DNA of 9,129 nt from Methylophilaceae bacterium UBA6140 (GTDB lineage: Bacteria; Pseudomonadota; Gammaproteobacteria; Burkholderiales; Methylophilaceae): positions 1-9,129 of the forward strand of contig DIVE01000002.1 in assembly GCA_002423265.1 (NCBI GenBank), written 5' to 3'. Positions within the stretch are counted from its first letter, which is position 1; the number at the start of each line of letters is the position of its first letter. The notes beneath the pieces are model-generated. The model was not told the origin of the DNA. It ran no database searches and saw only the letters and a list, made by a program, of their open reading frames with translations. The position numbers and the translations under genes are program-made. Of this stretch, positions 1 through 6,402 are shown one piece after another.

Positions 1-311
1 TCCAGTGGGGCAGCAAGCGCACCGGCCCCGATCTGCATCGGGTCGGCGGCAAGTACAGCGACGAATGGCATCGTATTCACCTGATCAACCCGCGCGATCT
101 GGTGCCGGAATCCAACATGCCTTATTACCCATGGCTGGAGGATAACAAGGTCGATGCGGATGGCCTGGCCCCAAGAATGAAAGCCTTGCGCGTTGTCGGT
201 GTACCTTATACCGATGAAGAGATCGCCAATGCCAAGGCCGAAGTCGAAGGCAAGACCGAGATGGAAGCATTGATTGCTTATCTGCAATCTCTGGGCACGA
301 CATTGAAATAG
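1..311 (+). CDS. ccoO: cbb3 cytochrome c oxidase subunit II, CcoO (3' end only)
   Basis: This is the C-terminal 102 residues of CcoO, the membrane-anchored monohaem cytochrome c subunit that passes electrons towards the CcoN catalytic subunit. The frame is open from the left edge (first complete codon at position 3) to TAG at 309-311. The segment [16 protein letters not shown] and the SNMPYYPWL motif, whose Met (codon 117-119) is the likely axial haem ligand, are typical of CcoO. The CXXCH haem-binding motif and the N-terminal anchor must lie upstream of the window. A GTG at 102 could start a short ORF, but it is internal to this gene. ccoQ follows after 11 bases, so the genes are co-transcribed. 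Confidence 0.97.
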   Translation, partial: QWGSKRTGPDLHRVGGKYSDEWHRIHLINPRDLVPESNMPYYPWLEDNKVDADGLAPRMKALRVVGVPYTDEEIANAKAEVEGKTEMEALIAYLQSLGTTLK

Positions 312-322
312 GCAGGAAAATC

Positions 323-460
323 ATGGACATCAATACATTACGCATCATCGCCACCGTTGCCAGCTTTGTGGTCTTTATCGGCATCGTGGTCTGGGCTTGG
401 TCACGGCGCCGTGAAGCGGACTTCAAAGATGCAGCCAATCTGCCATTCGAACAGGACTGA
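323..460 (+). CDS. ccoQ: cbb3 oxidase small subunit CcoQ
   Basis: This is a 45-residue single-span membrane protein between ccoO and ccoP, the normal place of CcoQ (FixQ). Residues about 7-26 form one hydrophobic helix ending in WAW. A basic SRRR stretch and an acidic, soluble tail ending PFEQD follow. In the family CcoQ is non-catalytic and stabilises the assembled oxidase, notably the association of CcoP. An AGGA Shine-Dalgarno sequence at 314-317 lies 5 bases before the ATG. The stop codon overlaps the GAGGA ribosome-binding site of ccoP (459-463), so translation of the two is probably linked. The identification rests mainly on size, topology and position, since CcoQ sequences are poorly conserved. 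Confidence 0.93.
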   Translation: MDINTLRIIATVASFVVFIGIVVWAWSRRREADFKDAANLPFEQD

Positions 461-470
461 GGAATAAAAA

Positions 471-1367
471 ATGAGTGATTTCACCAATAGTTTCTGGCCA
501 TGGTTTATCTCGGCAATTACCTTTTTCGGCATTGTCGGGTGTGCCCTGTTGCTTTGGGTGACCAACAAGACCAAAGTGAGCGCCACCAGCGACAACAGTA
601 CCGGGCATGTCTGGGACGAAGACTTGCGCGAAATGAACAACCCGTTGCCACGCTGGTGGGTCTGGATGTTCATCATCACCATCGTCTTCTCGATTGCCTA
701 CCTGGCCTTTTACCCTGGCATGGGTTCCTACAAGGGTTCGTTCGGCTGGTCGCAGGTCAGTCAGTACGAAGCCGAGGTTGCCAAGGCGAACGAACAGGTT
801 GAACCGCTTTACGCCAAGTTCCTGGCGATGGCGCCGGAAGAAGTGGCTGCTGATGAGCAGGCCATGGGCATCGGTAGCCGTCTGTTCCTGAATAACTGCG
901 CGCAGTGCCATGGCTCCGATGCCAAGGGCAGCAAGGGTTTCCCCAATCTGACCGACGCGGACTGGCTATATGGCGGTACTCCCGAAGCGATCAAAACCAC
1001 CCTGGATAATGGCCGTAACGGCATGATGCCGCCGATGGCCGCCGCAGTCGGCAGCGAAGAGGATGTGCTGAATGTCGCGCACTATGTACTGAGCCTGTCC
1101 AGCAGCCAGCACGACGCAGCAAGAGCGGCGCTGGGCCAGGAAAAGTTCATGGCGTGTGCAGCCTGTCATGGTCCGGATGGCAAGGGTAACCAGATGATTG
1201 GCGCGCCCAACCTGACGGATGACATCTGGTTGCATGGGGCAGGCGAGAAGAATATCGTTGCCATGATCAACAACGGCAAGATGAATCAGATGCCGGCCCA
1301 GGCAGGGAAACTGACGGATGCCCAGATCCACGTGTTGACATCCTATGTCTGGAGCTTGTCCAATTAA
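471..1367 (+). CDS. ccoP: cbb3 cytochrome c oxidase subunit III, dihaem CcoP
   Basis: CcoP is the dihaem cytochrome c subunit that takes electrons from soluble cytochrome c and delivers them to CcoO/CcoN. The 298-residue protein has two hydrophobic segments, about 10-31 and 62-81, so it is the two-helix form of CcoP. The loop between them carries the conserved WDEDLRE-NNPLPRWW region. Two periplasmic cytochrome domains follow, with haem sites CAQCH at 143-147 and CAACH at 229-233. Likely Met ligands are in GMMPP (185/186) and NQMP (274). Length is normal for the family. The ATG at 471 has a GAGGA site 7 bases upstream. A 41-base gap follows before ccoG. Confidence 0.97.
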   Translation: MSDFTNSFWPWFISAITFFGIVGCALLLWVTNKTKVSATSDNSTGHVWDEDLREMNNPLPRWWVWMFIITIVFSIAYLAFYPGMGSYKGSFGWSQVSQYEAEVAKANEQVEPLYAKFLAMAPEEVAADEQAMGIGSRLFLNNCAQCHGSDAKGSKGFPNLTDADWLYGGTPEAIKTTLDNGRNGMMPPMAAAVGSEEDVLNVAHYVLSLSSSQHDAARAALGQEKFMACAACHGPDGKGNQMIGAPNLTDDIWLHGAGEKNIVAMINNGKMNQMPAQAGKLTDAQIHVLTSYVWSLSN

Positions 1368-1408
1368 GTTGTTGCAGTTCATTTGAATATTCAAGGTAGT
1401 ACGGCACC

Positions 1409-2845
1409 ATGGCAGAGAAGCAAACGAGTAGCGCACAACAGAGTGCAACTGACGAAGTCATGGTGTCGCTTTACGCGGCGCAGGAAAAAATCTATCCGCG
1501 CAGCGTAAACGGCTTTTTCAGCAAATGGCGCTGGCTTATGATCTGGCTGACCCAGCTGGTGTTTTACGGGTTGCCATGGCTGGAATGGGGGCAGCGCCAG
1601 GCAGTATTGTTCGACCTCGGTGCCAGACGTTTTTTCATTTTTGGTCTGGTCCTCTATCCGCAGGATCTGATCTATCTCACCGCCATTCTGATTATTTCGG
1701 CGCTTTCGCTGTTTCTCTTTACTGCGATTGCAGGCCGCCTATGGTGTGGTTATACCTGTCCGCAGACGGTCTACACCGAAATTTTCCTCTGGTTCGAACG
1801 CTTGATCGAAGGCGATCGTGCTGCGCGCATGCGGCTCGACAAGAGTGGCACGACCTTGGAGAAAATCGGCAAGAAATCGCTCAAACATTTTGTCTGGATC
1901 GTGTTCGCATTGTGGACAGGGTTCACTTTCGTCGGCTATTTCACGCCGATACGCGAGCTGTTGCAGAGCTGGGCGGTATTGCAGATGGGACCCTGGGAAA
2001 CTTTCTGGGTGTTCTTTTACGGTTTCGCGACTTATGGCAACGCAGGTTTTCTGCGCGAGCAAATATGCAAGTACATGTGTCCTTACGCACGCTTTCAGAG
2101 TGCGATGTTCGACCGCGATACGCTGATCGTCACTTATGATGAGGAACGCGGGGAGCCTCGTGGCAGCCGATCACGCAAGGTCGATCTCAAAAGTGCAGGA
2201 CTTGGTGACTGTGTCGATTGTCATCTGTGTGTGCAGGTTTGCCCGACCGGCATCGATATCCGCAAGGGCTTGCAATATGAGTGCATAGGCTGTGGCGCCT
2301 GTGCAGATGTCTGTGATAGCGTCATGGACAAGGTCGGTTATCCGCGAGGTCTGATCCGCTACACGACCGAAAACGGCATGCTCAACCACTGGACGCGCAG
2401 TGCGATGATGCGCCGGGTGTTGCGTCCGCGCGTGTTGATCTATTTCAGCATACTGGCGCTCTTGTGTGCAGCGTTGGTCACCAGCCTGATCGTGCGCATG
2501 CCGTTCAAGGCGGATGTGATCCGCGATCGCGGCGTGATGTCGCGCATCGTGCAGGGCGGCTTGCTGGAGAATGTCTATCGCATGCAGCTGATGAATGCGA
2601 CAGAACAAACGCAAAATTACCGCATCAGCGCCAGGGGCGAGGATGGTTTGTTGATGAAATCGCCGGATTTGGCCGAAGACGCTACGATCTCGTTGGAATC
2701 GGCCCGGTCGAAATGGATTACGCTTTATCTGCAAGTACCGGACGGCAATCTGGAGCCCGGCTCGCACCGCGTCTGGTTTGATGTTGAGATGCTGGGAGGC
2801 GGTAAAACGCTGGAAGAAAAATCTGTTTTTCTGGTACCCAGATAG
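1409..2845 (+). CDS. ccoG: cbb3 oxidase assembly protein CcoG (FixG/RdxA), polyferredoxin-type cupric reductase
   Basis: CcoG is a membrane-bound iron-sulfur protein needed for cbb3 oxidase biogenesis. In other bacteria it has been shown to reduce Cu(II) to Cu(I) for the oxidase copper centre. The 478-residue protein has hydrophobic segments near 41-57, 87-106, 161-177, 196-212 and 341-363. It has the two CxxxCP motifs seen in this family, WCGYTCPQ (C113, C117) and ICKYMCPYAR (C220, C224). Two [4Fe-4S] ferredoxin motifs are complete: C268/C271/C274/C278 and C292/C295/C298/C302. After the last helix a beta-rich periplasmic domain (about 365-478) matches the FixG C-terminal Ig-like domain. The start codon at 1409 is preceded by AAGGTAG, an acceptable ribosome-binding site. 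Confidence 0.97.
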   Translation: MAEKQTSSAQQSATDEVMVSLYAAQEKIYPRSVNGFFSKWRWLMIWLTQLVFYGLPWLEWGQRQAVLFDLGARRFFIFGLVLYPQDLIYLTAILIISALSLFLFTAIAGRLWCGYTCPQTVYTEIFLWFERLIEGDRAARMRLDKSGTTLEKIGKKSLKHFVWIVFALWTGFTFVGYFTPIRELLQSWAVLQMGPWETFWVFFYGFATYGNAGFLREQICKYMCPYARFQSAMFDRDTLIVTYDEERGEPRGSRSRKVDLKSAGLGDCVDCHLCVQVCPTGIDIRKGLQYECIGCGACADVCDSVMDKVGYPRGLIRYTTENGMLNHWTRSAMMRRVLRPRVLIYFSILALLCAALVTSLIVRMPFKADVIRDRGVMSRIVQGGLLENVYRMQLMNATEQTQNYRISARGEDGLLMKSPDLAEDATISLESARSKWITLYLQVPDGNLEPGSHRVWFDVEMLGGGKTLEEKSVFLVPR

Positions 2846-2866
2846 AAATTTTTATACGAGGAAATA

Positions 2867-3118
2867 ATGATGAAATCGCAAAAGCAGGACGATAAAAGCT
2901 GGTGGCATTATGGCTACGTGTGGCTGATTCTGGCCGGACCTCTGGTCGTGATTGTCGCTTCATTCATCACGTTGAAGCTGGCAATCCAGACACCGGATCC
3001 TGTCGTGGACGACTATTACCGCAAGGGCATCAATATCAACAAGACCTTGTCCGAGGCCAGTATGGCGCCCGCCCAGCAGGTACGTAACCACGCGGCAACC
3101 ATAGGCGGTAAGGAGTAG
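2867..3118 (+). CDS. ccoH: FixH/CcoH-like cbb3 oxidase assembly protein, short form
   Basis: This 83-residue protein lies 21 bases after ccoG and is the last gene of the operon here. It has one transmembrane helix (about 17-40) followed by TPDPVVDDYYRKGININK, the signature just after the helix in FixH/CcoH proteins, which interact with cbb3 subunits during assembly. Full-length FixH proteins are usually around 150-170 residues with a periplasmic beta domain. Here only the anchor and the signature remain, followed by about 25 residues. No frameshift continuation is seen: the frame closes at TAG 3116-3118 and the convergent fnr gene ends 19 bases later. Two adjacent ATGs (2867 and 2870) are possible. 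GAGG at 2858-2861 is 5 bases from the first and 8 from the second. ccoI and ccoS, often found next, are absent. Confidence 0.85.
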   Translation: MMKSQKQDDKSWWHYGYVWLILAGPLVVIVASFITLKLAIQTPDPVVDDYYRKGININKTLSEASMAPAQQVRNHAATIGGKE

Positions 3119-3137
3119 TCGCTACCTCAGTAGGGAT

Positions 3138-3857
3138 TCAATTGCAGGAATCAGGGTTGAAAATCTTTTTCAGTGCTTCGGGCTTCAGGATTTTCACCCA
3201 GCGTTGTTTGACTTCGATAATGTTTTCTTCGCTGAACTTGGAAAAAGTGCGACTCACCGTTTCCAGCTTCATCCCGAGATAGCTGCCGATTTCGTCACGT
3301 GTCATTCTCAGCACCAGCTCCGATCTTGAAAAACCTCTGGCGTGCAGACGCTGTACCAGATTCAGCAAAAACGCCGCCAACCGTTCCTCCGCCCGCATAT
3401 TGCCGAGTAATAACATGACACCCTGATCGCGCACGATTTCGCGGCTCATGATTTTATGTACGTGGCGCTGCAGTACCGGGAATTCACGTGAGAGATGTTC
3501 GATGTTGGCAAAGGGCATGACGCAGACTTCGGCATCCTCCAGTGCGACGGCGTTGCAGTTGTGACGGTCACTGGTGATGCCATCGAGGCCGATGATTTCT
3601 CCCGCCATCTGAAAGCCGGTCACCTGTTCGCGGCCATCTTCACTGGCAACCGAGGTCTTGAAGAAGCCGGTGCGAATTGCGTAGAGCGAGGTGAAAGGGT
3701 CGCCGTTGCGGTATAGCGGCTCACCCTGCGCGACTTTGCGCCGGTTGGAAACCACATCGTCCAGTTTTTGCAGTTCATCGCGATTCAGGCCTACCGGCAT
3801 GCAGAGTTCACGGAGATTGCAATTGGAACAGGCGACTTTGATGGTTTCTGGTGTCAT
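3138..3857 (-). CDS. fnr: FNR-type oxygen-sensing [4Fe-4S] transcriptional regulator
   Basis: This 239-residue Crp/Fnr-family protein aligns without gaps to E. coli FNR as I recall it, with a constant offset of 10 residues. All four cluster ligands are present: C10, C13, C19 and C112 (E. coli C20, C23, C29, C122). The cyclic-nucleotide-like beta barrel spans about 30-125 and the dimerisation helix about 127-160, with D144 matching E. coli D154. The winged-helix DNA-binding domain carries the recognition helix LETVSRTF, whose E199, S202 and R203 match the TTGAT-reading residues. It should bind TTGAT-N4-ATCAA when oxygen is low, and two such sites occur in this window. An additional Cys, C101, is present. 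The ATG at 3857 is the only plausible start, since the frame closes upstream and the next Met is beyond the cluster ligands. It has no Shine-Dalgarno sequence. Confidence 0.95.
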   Translation of the reverse strand: MTPETIKVACSNCNLRELCMPVGLNRDELQKLDDVVSNRRKVAQGEPLYRNGDPFTSLYAIRTGFFKTSVASEDGREQVTGFQMAGEIIGLDGITSDRHNCNAVALEDAEVCVMPFANIEHLSREFPVLQRHVHKIMSREIVRDQGVMLLLGNMRAEERLAAFLLNLVQRLHARGFSRSELVLRMTRDEIGSYLGMKLETVSRTFSKFSEENIIEVKQRWVKILKPEALKKIFNPDSCN

Positions 3858-3880
3858 GGGAGGTGATGCGTATTTTGTAA

Positions 3881-3886
3881 ATTATA
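3881..3886 (-). promoter_or_regulatory. fnr: Probable -10 element of the fnr promoter
   Basis: Read on the minus strand this is a perfect TATAAT hexamer, 24 bases before the fnr start codon. It predicts transcription starting near 3874 and a leader of only about 17 bases. No good -35 is present (GGCAAA at the 17-bp spacing), so an activator may be needed. No FNR box is placed to act on it directly; the nearest one (3969-3982) is about 100 bp upstream of the predicted start. Confidence 0.5.
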
Positions 3887-3968
3887 AGAGTAAGCTTACC
3901 GTGTTTGCCTGTTTGTTGATAGATGGCGCATGTTGAAAGATTTACGCAAACAGAATACTGCAGGATAT

Positions 3969-3982
3969 TTGACCTGTATCAA
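3969..3982 (+). promoter_or_regulatory. FNR box upstream of hemN
   Basis: TTGACCTGTATCAA matches the FNR consensus TTGAT-N4-ATCAA at 9 of 10 defined positions. Its centre (3975.5) is exactly 41.5 bases from A4017, the start site predicted from the -10-like hexamer at 4005-4010. That is class II activator geometry. FNR control of hemN is known in other bacteria, and an fnr gene is adjacent. The site overlaps the furthest-upstream ATG (3982) of the hemN frame, which therefore is unlikely to be the start. Confidence 0.85.
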
Positions 3983-4004
3983 TGCGCCGAAAAACAACGG
4001 CAGG

Positions 4005-4010
4005 CATAGT
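4005..4010 (+). promoter_or_regulatory. Probable -10 element of the FNR-dependent hemN promoter
   Basis: CATAGT matches TATAAT at 4 of 6 positions and begins 22 bp after the FNR box, the same spacing as at the ompW promoter. It predicts a start at about 4017 and a 19-base leader before the ATG at 4036. The FNR box takes the place of a -35 element. Confidence 0.55.
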
Positions 4011-4035
4011 CGCATTAAATTGCCTGGATATAGAT

Positions 4036-5448
4036 ATGATTGCTGATACCCTTAAAACGCCGGTAGAAACCTTGCCCGAGTTGACTCCGGAAGTGCTGAA
4101 GAGATTCGACGTCTCCGGCCCGCGTTATACATCCTATCCGACGGCAGACCGTTTTGTCGAAGCGTTTGGCGAAGACGATTATCTGCAAGCCATTGAGCAG
4201 CGCAATATGGGCGGCTTGGCTCTGCCGCTTTCGCTTTATGTGCATATTCCGTTCTGCGAGTCGCTCTGCTTTTACTGTGCATGCAACAAGATCGTCACCA
4301 AGCATCACGAGCGTGCGGCCGAATATCTGCGCTATCTGACGCGTGAAGTCGATCTCCATGTCAGCAAGCTCGGCCAGGGCCAGACTGTTAGTCAACTGCA
4401 TCTGGGTGGCGGTACGCCGACCTTCTTCAGCGATGACGAGCTGGAAGAGCTGATGGCCATGTTGCGGCGTAATTTCAAACTTGACCCGAGCGGCGAGTAT
4501 TCCATAGAGATCGATCCGCGCACAGTGACTGAAGAGCGACTGGCACGGATTGCCACAATGGGCTTCAACCGTTTGAGTTTCGGCGTACAGGATTTCGACC
4601 ACGAAGTACAAAAGGCCGTGCATCGCATTCAACCCGCCGAGCAGGTTTTTGATCTGGTTGCTGCTTCCAGACGACTGGGGTTTCAGTCCATCAATGTCGA
4701 TCTGATTTATGGCTTGCCGATGCAGACCGCTGAATCCTTTCAACGCACCTTGAAGCAAGTTGCCAGCCTGCATCCGGATCGTATCGCGCTTTATGCCTAC
4801 GCCCATTTGCCGGAACGCTTCAAGCCGCAGCGGCGTATCAACGATTATGAGCTGCCGACGGCAGGCGATAAGCTGAGCATGCTTTCCAATGCGATTGCAG
4901 CTTTTCTTGGTAATGGCTATGTCTATGTCGGCATGGATCATTTTGCCCTGCCAGAGGATTCCCTGGCGATTGCCAAACGGCAGGGCAGGCTGCATCGCAA
5001 TTTTCAGGGCTACAGCACACAACCCGATTGCGACCAGATCAGCCTCGGCGTTTCGGCGATTGGCCGTATCGGCCCGACCTACAGCCAGAATGCGAAGACG
5101 ATAGAAGAATACTATGACATGCTCGACCACGGGCGTTTGCCTGTCGTGCGGGGTTTGCCGTTGACGCGTGACGATCTCGTGCGCCGTGCCGTCATCATGG
5201 CCTTGATGTGCCAGGGCCGGGTGCAGTATGAATCCATCAACCTCGCTTATCTGATCGATTTCAAGGAATACTTCGAAGCCGAGTTGAAGAGTCTGGAAGA
5301 CCTGGAGCGCGACGGACTGGTCGAGATTGACGCCTCCGGCATTCAGGTCACGGGTCTGGGATGGTATTTTGTCCGCGCAGTGGCGATGGTGTTCGACCGC
5401 TATCTGCAAGCTGACAGAAACCGTGCAAGATTCTCCAGGATTATCTGA
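4036..5448 (+). CDS. hemN: Oxygen-independent coproporphyrinogen III dehydrogenase HemN (radical SAM)
   Basis: HemN converts coproporphyrinogen III to protoporphyrinogen IX by two oxidative decarboxylations without oxygen, using S-adenosylmethionine, in the cytoplasm. It supports haem supply when oxygen is scarce. From the ATG at 4036 it has 470 residues (E. coli HemN 457) and aligns along its whole length. The N-terminal SGPRYTSYPTA motif is followed by YVHIPFC with the radical-SAM cluster cysteines C74, C78 and C81 and the adjacent conserved C83. GGGTP (124-128) forms the SAM-binding loop. Further conserved segments are FNRLSFGVQDF, NVDLIYGLP, GMDHFA and HRNFQGY, then the HemN C-terminal domain. 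An in-frame ATG at 3982 would add 18 residues, but it lies inside the FNR box and upstream of the predicted transcript start, so 4036 is preferred. The ribosome-binding site is weak (GGAT). Confidence 0.96.
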   Translation: MIADTLKTPVETLPELTPEVLKRFDVSGPRYTSYPTADRFVEAFGEDDYLQAIEQRNMGGLALPLSLYVHIPFCESLCFYCACNKIVTKHHERAAEYLRYLTREVDLHVSKLGQGQTVSQLHLGGGTPTFFSDDELEELMAMLRRNFKLDPSGEYSIEIDPRTVTEERLARIATMGFNRLSFGVQDFDHEVQKAVHRIQPAEQVFDLVAASRRLGFQSINVDLIYGLPMQTAESFQRTLKQVASLHPDRIALYAYAHLPERFKPQRRINDYELPTAGDKLSMLSNAIAAFLGNGYVYVGMDHFALPEDSLAIAKRQGRLHRNFQGYSTQPDCDQISLGVSAIGRIGPTYSQNAKTIEEYYDMLDHGRLPVVRGLPLTRDDLVRRAVIMALMCQGRVQYESINLAYLIDFKEYFEAELKSLEDLERDGLVEIDASGIQVTGLGWYFVRAVAMVFDRYLQADRNRARFSRII

Positions 5449-5471
5449 TTCCAATCAGCACAACCGACATC

Positions 5472-5515
5472 AAAAAGCCCGCTTGCATTCCAGCAGCGGG
5501 CTTTTGGTTTTTCAG
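5472..5515 (+). terminator. Intrinsic terminator of hemN
   Basis: A perfect 11-bp inverted repeat, AAAAGCCCGCT (5473-5483) and AGCGGGCTTTT (5495-5505), encloses an 11-base loop and runs into TTTTGGTTTTT. It begins about 25 bases after the hemN stop codon. The A-run on its left side means it may also stop leftward transcription. Confidence 0.9.
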
Positions 5516-5556
5516 ACATGTGATTTTCTGAAGTGCCGGAATCAAAGAACGCAGAC

Positions 5557-5588
5557 AAAAAAATGCCTCTTCATTGAGCAGAAGAGGC
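5557..5588 (-). terminator. Intrinsic terminator of ompW
   Basis: An 8-bp stem GCCTCTTC (5565-5572) / GAAGAGGC (5581-5588) has an 8-base loop. On the minus strand it is followed by AT and seven T residues (from the A-run 5557-5563). It lies 29 bases after the ompW stop codon and faces the hemN terminator, isolating the two convergent genes. Confidence 0.88.
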
Positions 5589-5617
5589 GAGGGTGGATTC
5601 TTTAAATTGGATTGATA

Positions 5618-6328
5618 TTAGAAACGCTTGCCGATACCGAAACCGATGACCAGTGGATCGATGTCCAACTTGTCGATTTTGCGGTAACCGTTTCCATCTT
5701 TGAGATTCATCTTGACATCGGTGTCGATCCAGACCTTCTTGATGTCAAAGTTGACCATCCAGCCATCCTTGAGATTGATATCAAACCCAGCTTGAAGGGC
5801 AGGGCCCCAACTGTTGCGCTCAACGCGGATTGGGAATGCGCCAGCCAACTTCAAACCATTATCCATAAAACGTGTATAGTTAATGCCAGCACCAATATAT
5901 GGATCAAAGGTTTGATCGGGGTTAAAGTGCCACTGAGCTGTTAACGTTGGTGGCAATACATTAACCTCGCCAAGATTAAATTTGCCATCCAGGGCTTGAG
6001 GTCCTGCTGGATTTTTATGGATGTTGACATCATGCTTGGAGCCCAACGCCAGAATCAGCTCCAAGGCGATGTTTTTTGTGACATAGTAGGAAATATCGAG
6101 CTCTGGAATGGTGTTGCTCTTGACTTCCAACTCTGCGCCCTCATTCAGATAGAAAGCATCCGACCCGGTTCCATTCCATGCATCGTTTGTCATGCGGCCC
6201 AATTTGCTGTCTTCGCTTGGGTTGATGTTTACAGCCCTAAGACGTACTACCCAATCGCCCTGTTCTGCGAAGGCAAAGTTCGGTGTCAATGCAGCTGCCA
6301 GAGCAACAGCCAACATGGTTTTTTTCAT
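5618..6328 (-). CDS. ompW: OmpW-family outer-membrane beta-barrel protein
   Basis: OmpW proteins form an eight-stranded outer-membrane barrel with a hydrophobic channel. The 236-residue precursor has a signal peptide (MKK, hydrophobic core, AFA just before EQGDW; cleavage likely after residue 21). OmpW features are the N-terminal GDWVVRLRAVNINPS strand, the ELDISYYVTKNIALELI segment, the PPTLTAQWHF strand, the DPYIGAGINYTRF strand and the terminal GFGIGKRF. The C-terminal Phe is the usual outer-membrane assembly signal. The start at 6328 has GGGAGA (6336-6341) 7 bases upstream. An overlapping two-codon frame (ATG AAA TGA, 6333-6325) begins only 2 bases from that site and is probably not used. 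In E. coli ompW is activated by FNR; a perfect FNR box and a -10 lie upstream here too. Confidence 0.93.
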   Translation of the reverse strand: MKKTMLAVALAAALTPNFAFAEQGDWVVRLRAVNINPSEDSKLGRMTNDAWNGTGSDAFYLNEGAELEVKSNTIPELDISYYVTKNIALELILALGSKHDVNIHKNPAGPQALDGKFNLGEVNVLPPTLTAQWHFNPDQTFDPYIGAGINYTRFMDNGLKLAGAFPIRVERNSWGPALQAGFDINLKDGWMVNFDIKKVWIDTDVKMNLKDGNGYRKIDKLDIDPLVIGFGIGKRF

Positions 6329-6356
6329 TTCATGGTCTCCCGTGCGGTCAGTGGTT

Positions 6357-6377
6357 AATTCATTAATTGGATGAATT
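6357..6377. repeat. 7-7-7 inverted repeat over the ompW start site, possible operator
   Basis: AATTCAT (6357-6363) and ATGAATT (6371-6377) are perfect inverted copies separated by 7 bases. The repeat is centred at 6367, within one base of the predicted ompW transcription start (6368), and covers part of the -10 hexamer. A protein bound here would block the promoter. The regulator is unknown, and AT-rich sequence raises the chance of coincidence. Confidence 0.4.
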
Positions 6378-6380
6378 CTA
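6375..6380 (-). promoter_or_regulatory. ompW: Probable -10 element of the FNR-dependent ompW promoter
   Basis: On the minus strand this reads TAGAAT, 5 of 6 matches to TATAAT. It is separated by 22 bp from the FNR box at 6403-6416. It predicts a start at an A at about 6368 and a leader of about 40 bases. Confidence 0.7.
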
Positions 6381-6402
6381 GGTTGGCAGATATGCTGCGG
6401 GC

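Noticed and set aside
1383..1394. FNR box before ccoG
   Set aside because: TTGAATATTCAA has half-sites two bases too close for FNR (TTGA-N6-TCAA needed). It is reported only as a palindrome.
2171..2767. Minus-strand open frame opposite ccoG
   Set aside because: It lies inside ccoG, whose ferredoxin motifs and C-terminal domain read through the region. The antisense product is His/Gln/Arg-rich, as expected of a shadow frame.
3119..3137. Terminator between ccoH and fnr (CTAC-CTCA-GTAG)
   Set aside because: The stem is only 4 bp with no T-run on either strand.
3914..3927. Second FNR site between fnr and hemN starting TTGATAGAT
   Set aside because: Only one half-site matches; the other half reads GGCGC.
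3982..4035. N-terminal extension of hemN from the ATG at 3982
   Set aside because: The ATG overlaps the FNR box and lies upstream of the predicted transcript start. HemN homologues do not need these residues.
4015..5454. Long antisense open frame (479 codons) opposite hemN
   Set aside because: The plus strand encodes a full-length HemN with all motifs. The antisense translation shows no recognisable domain and follows from the codon pattern of hemN.
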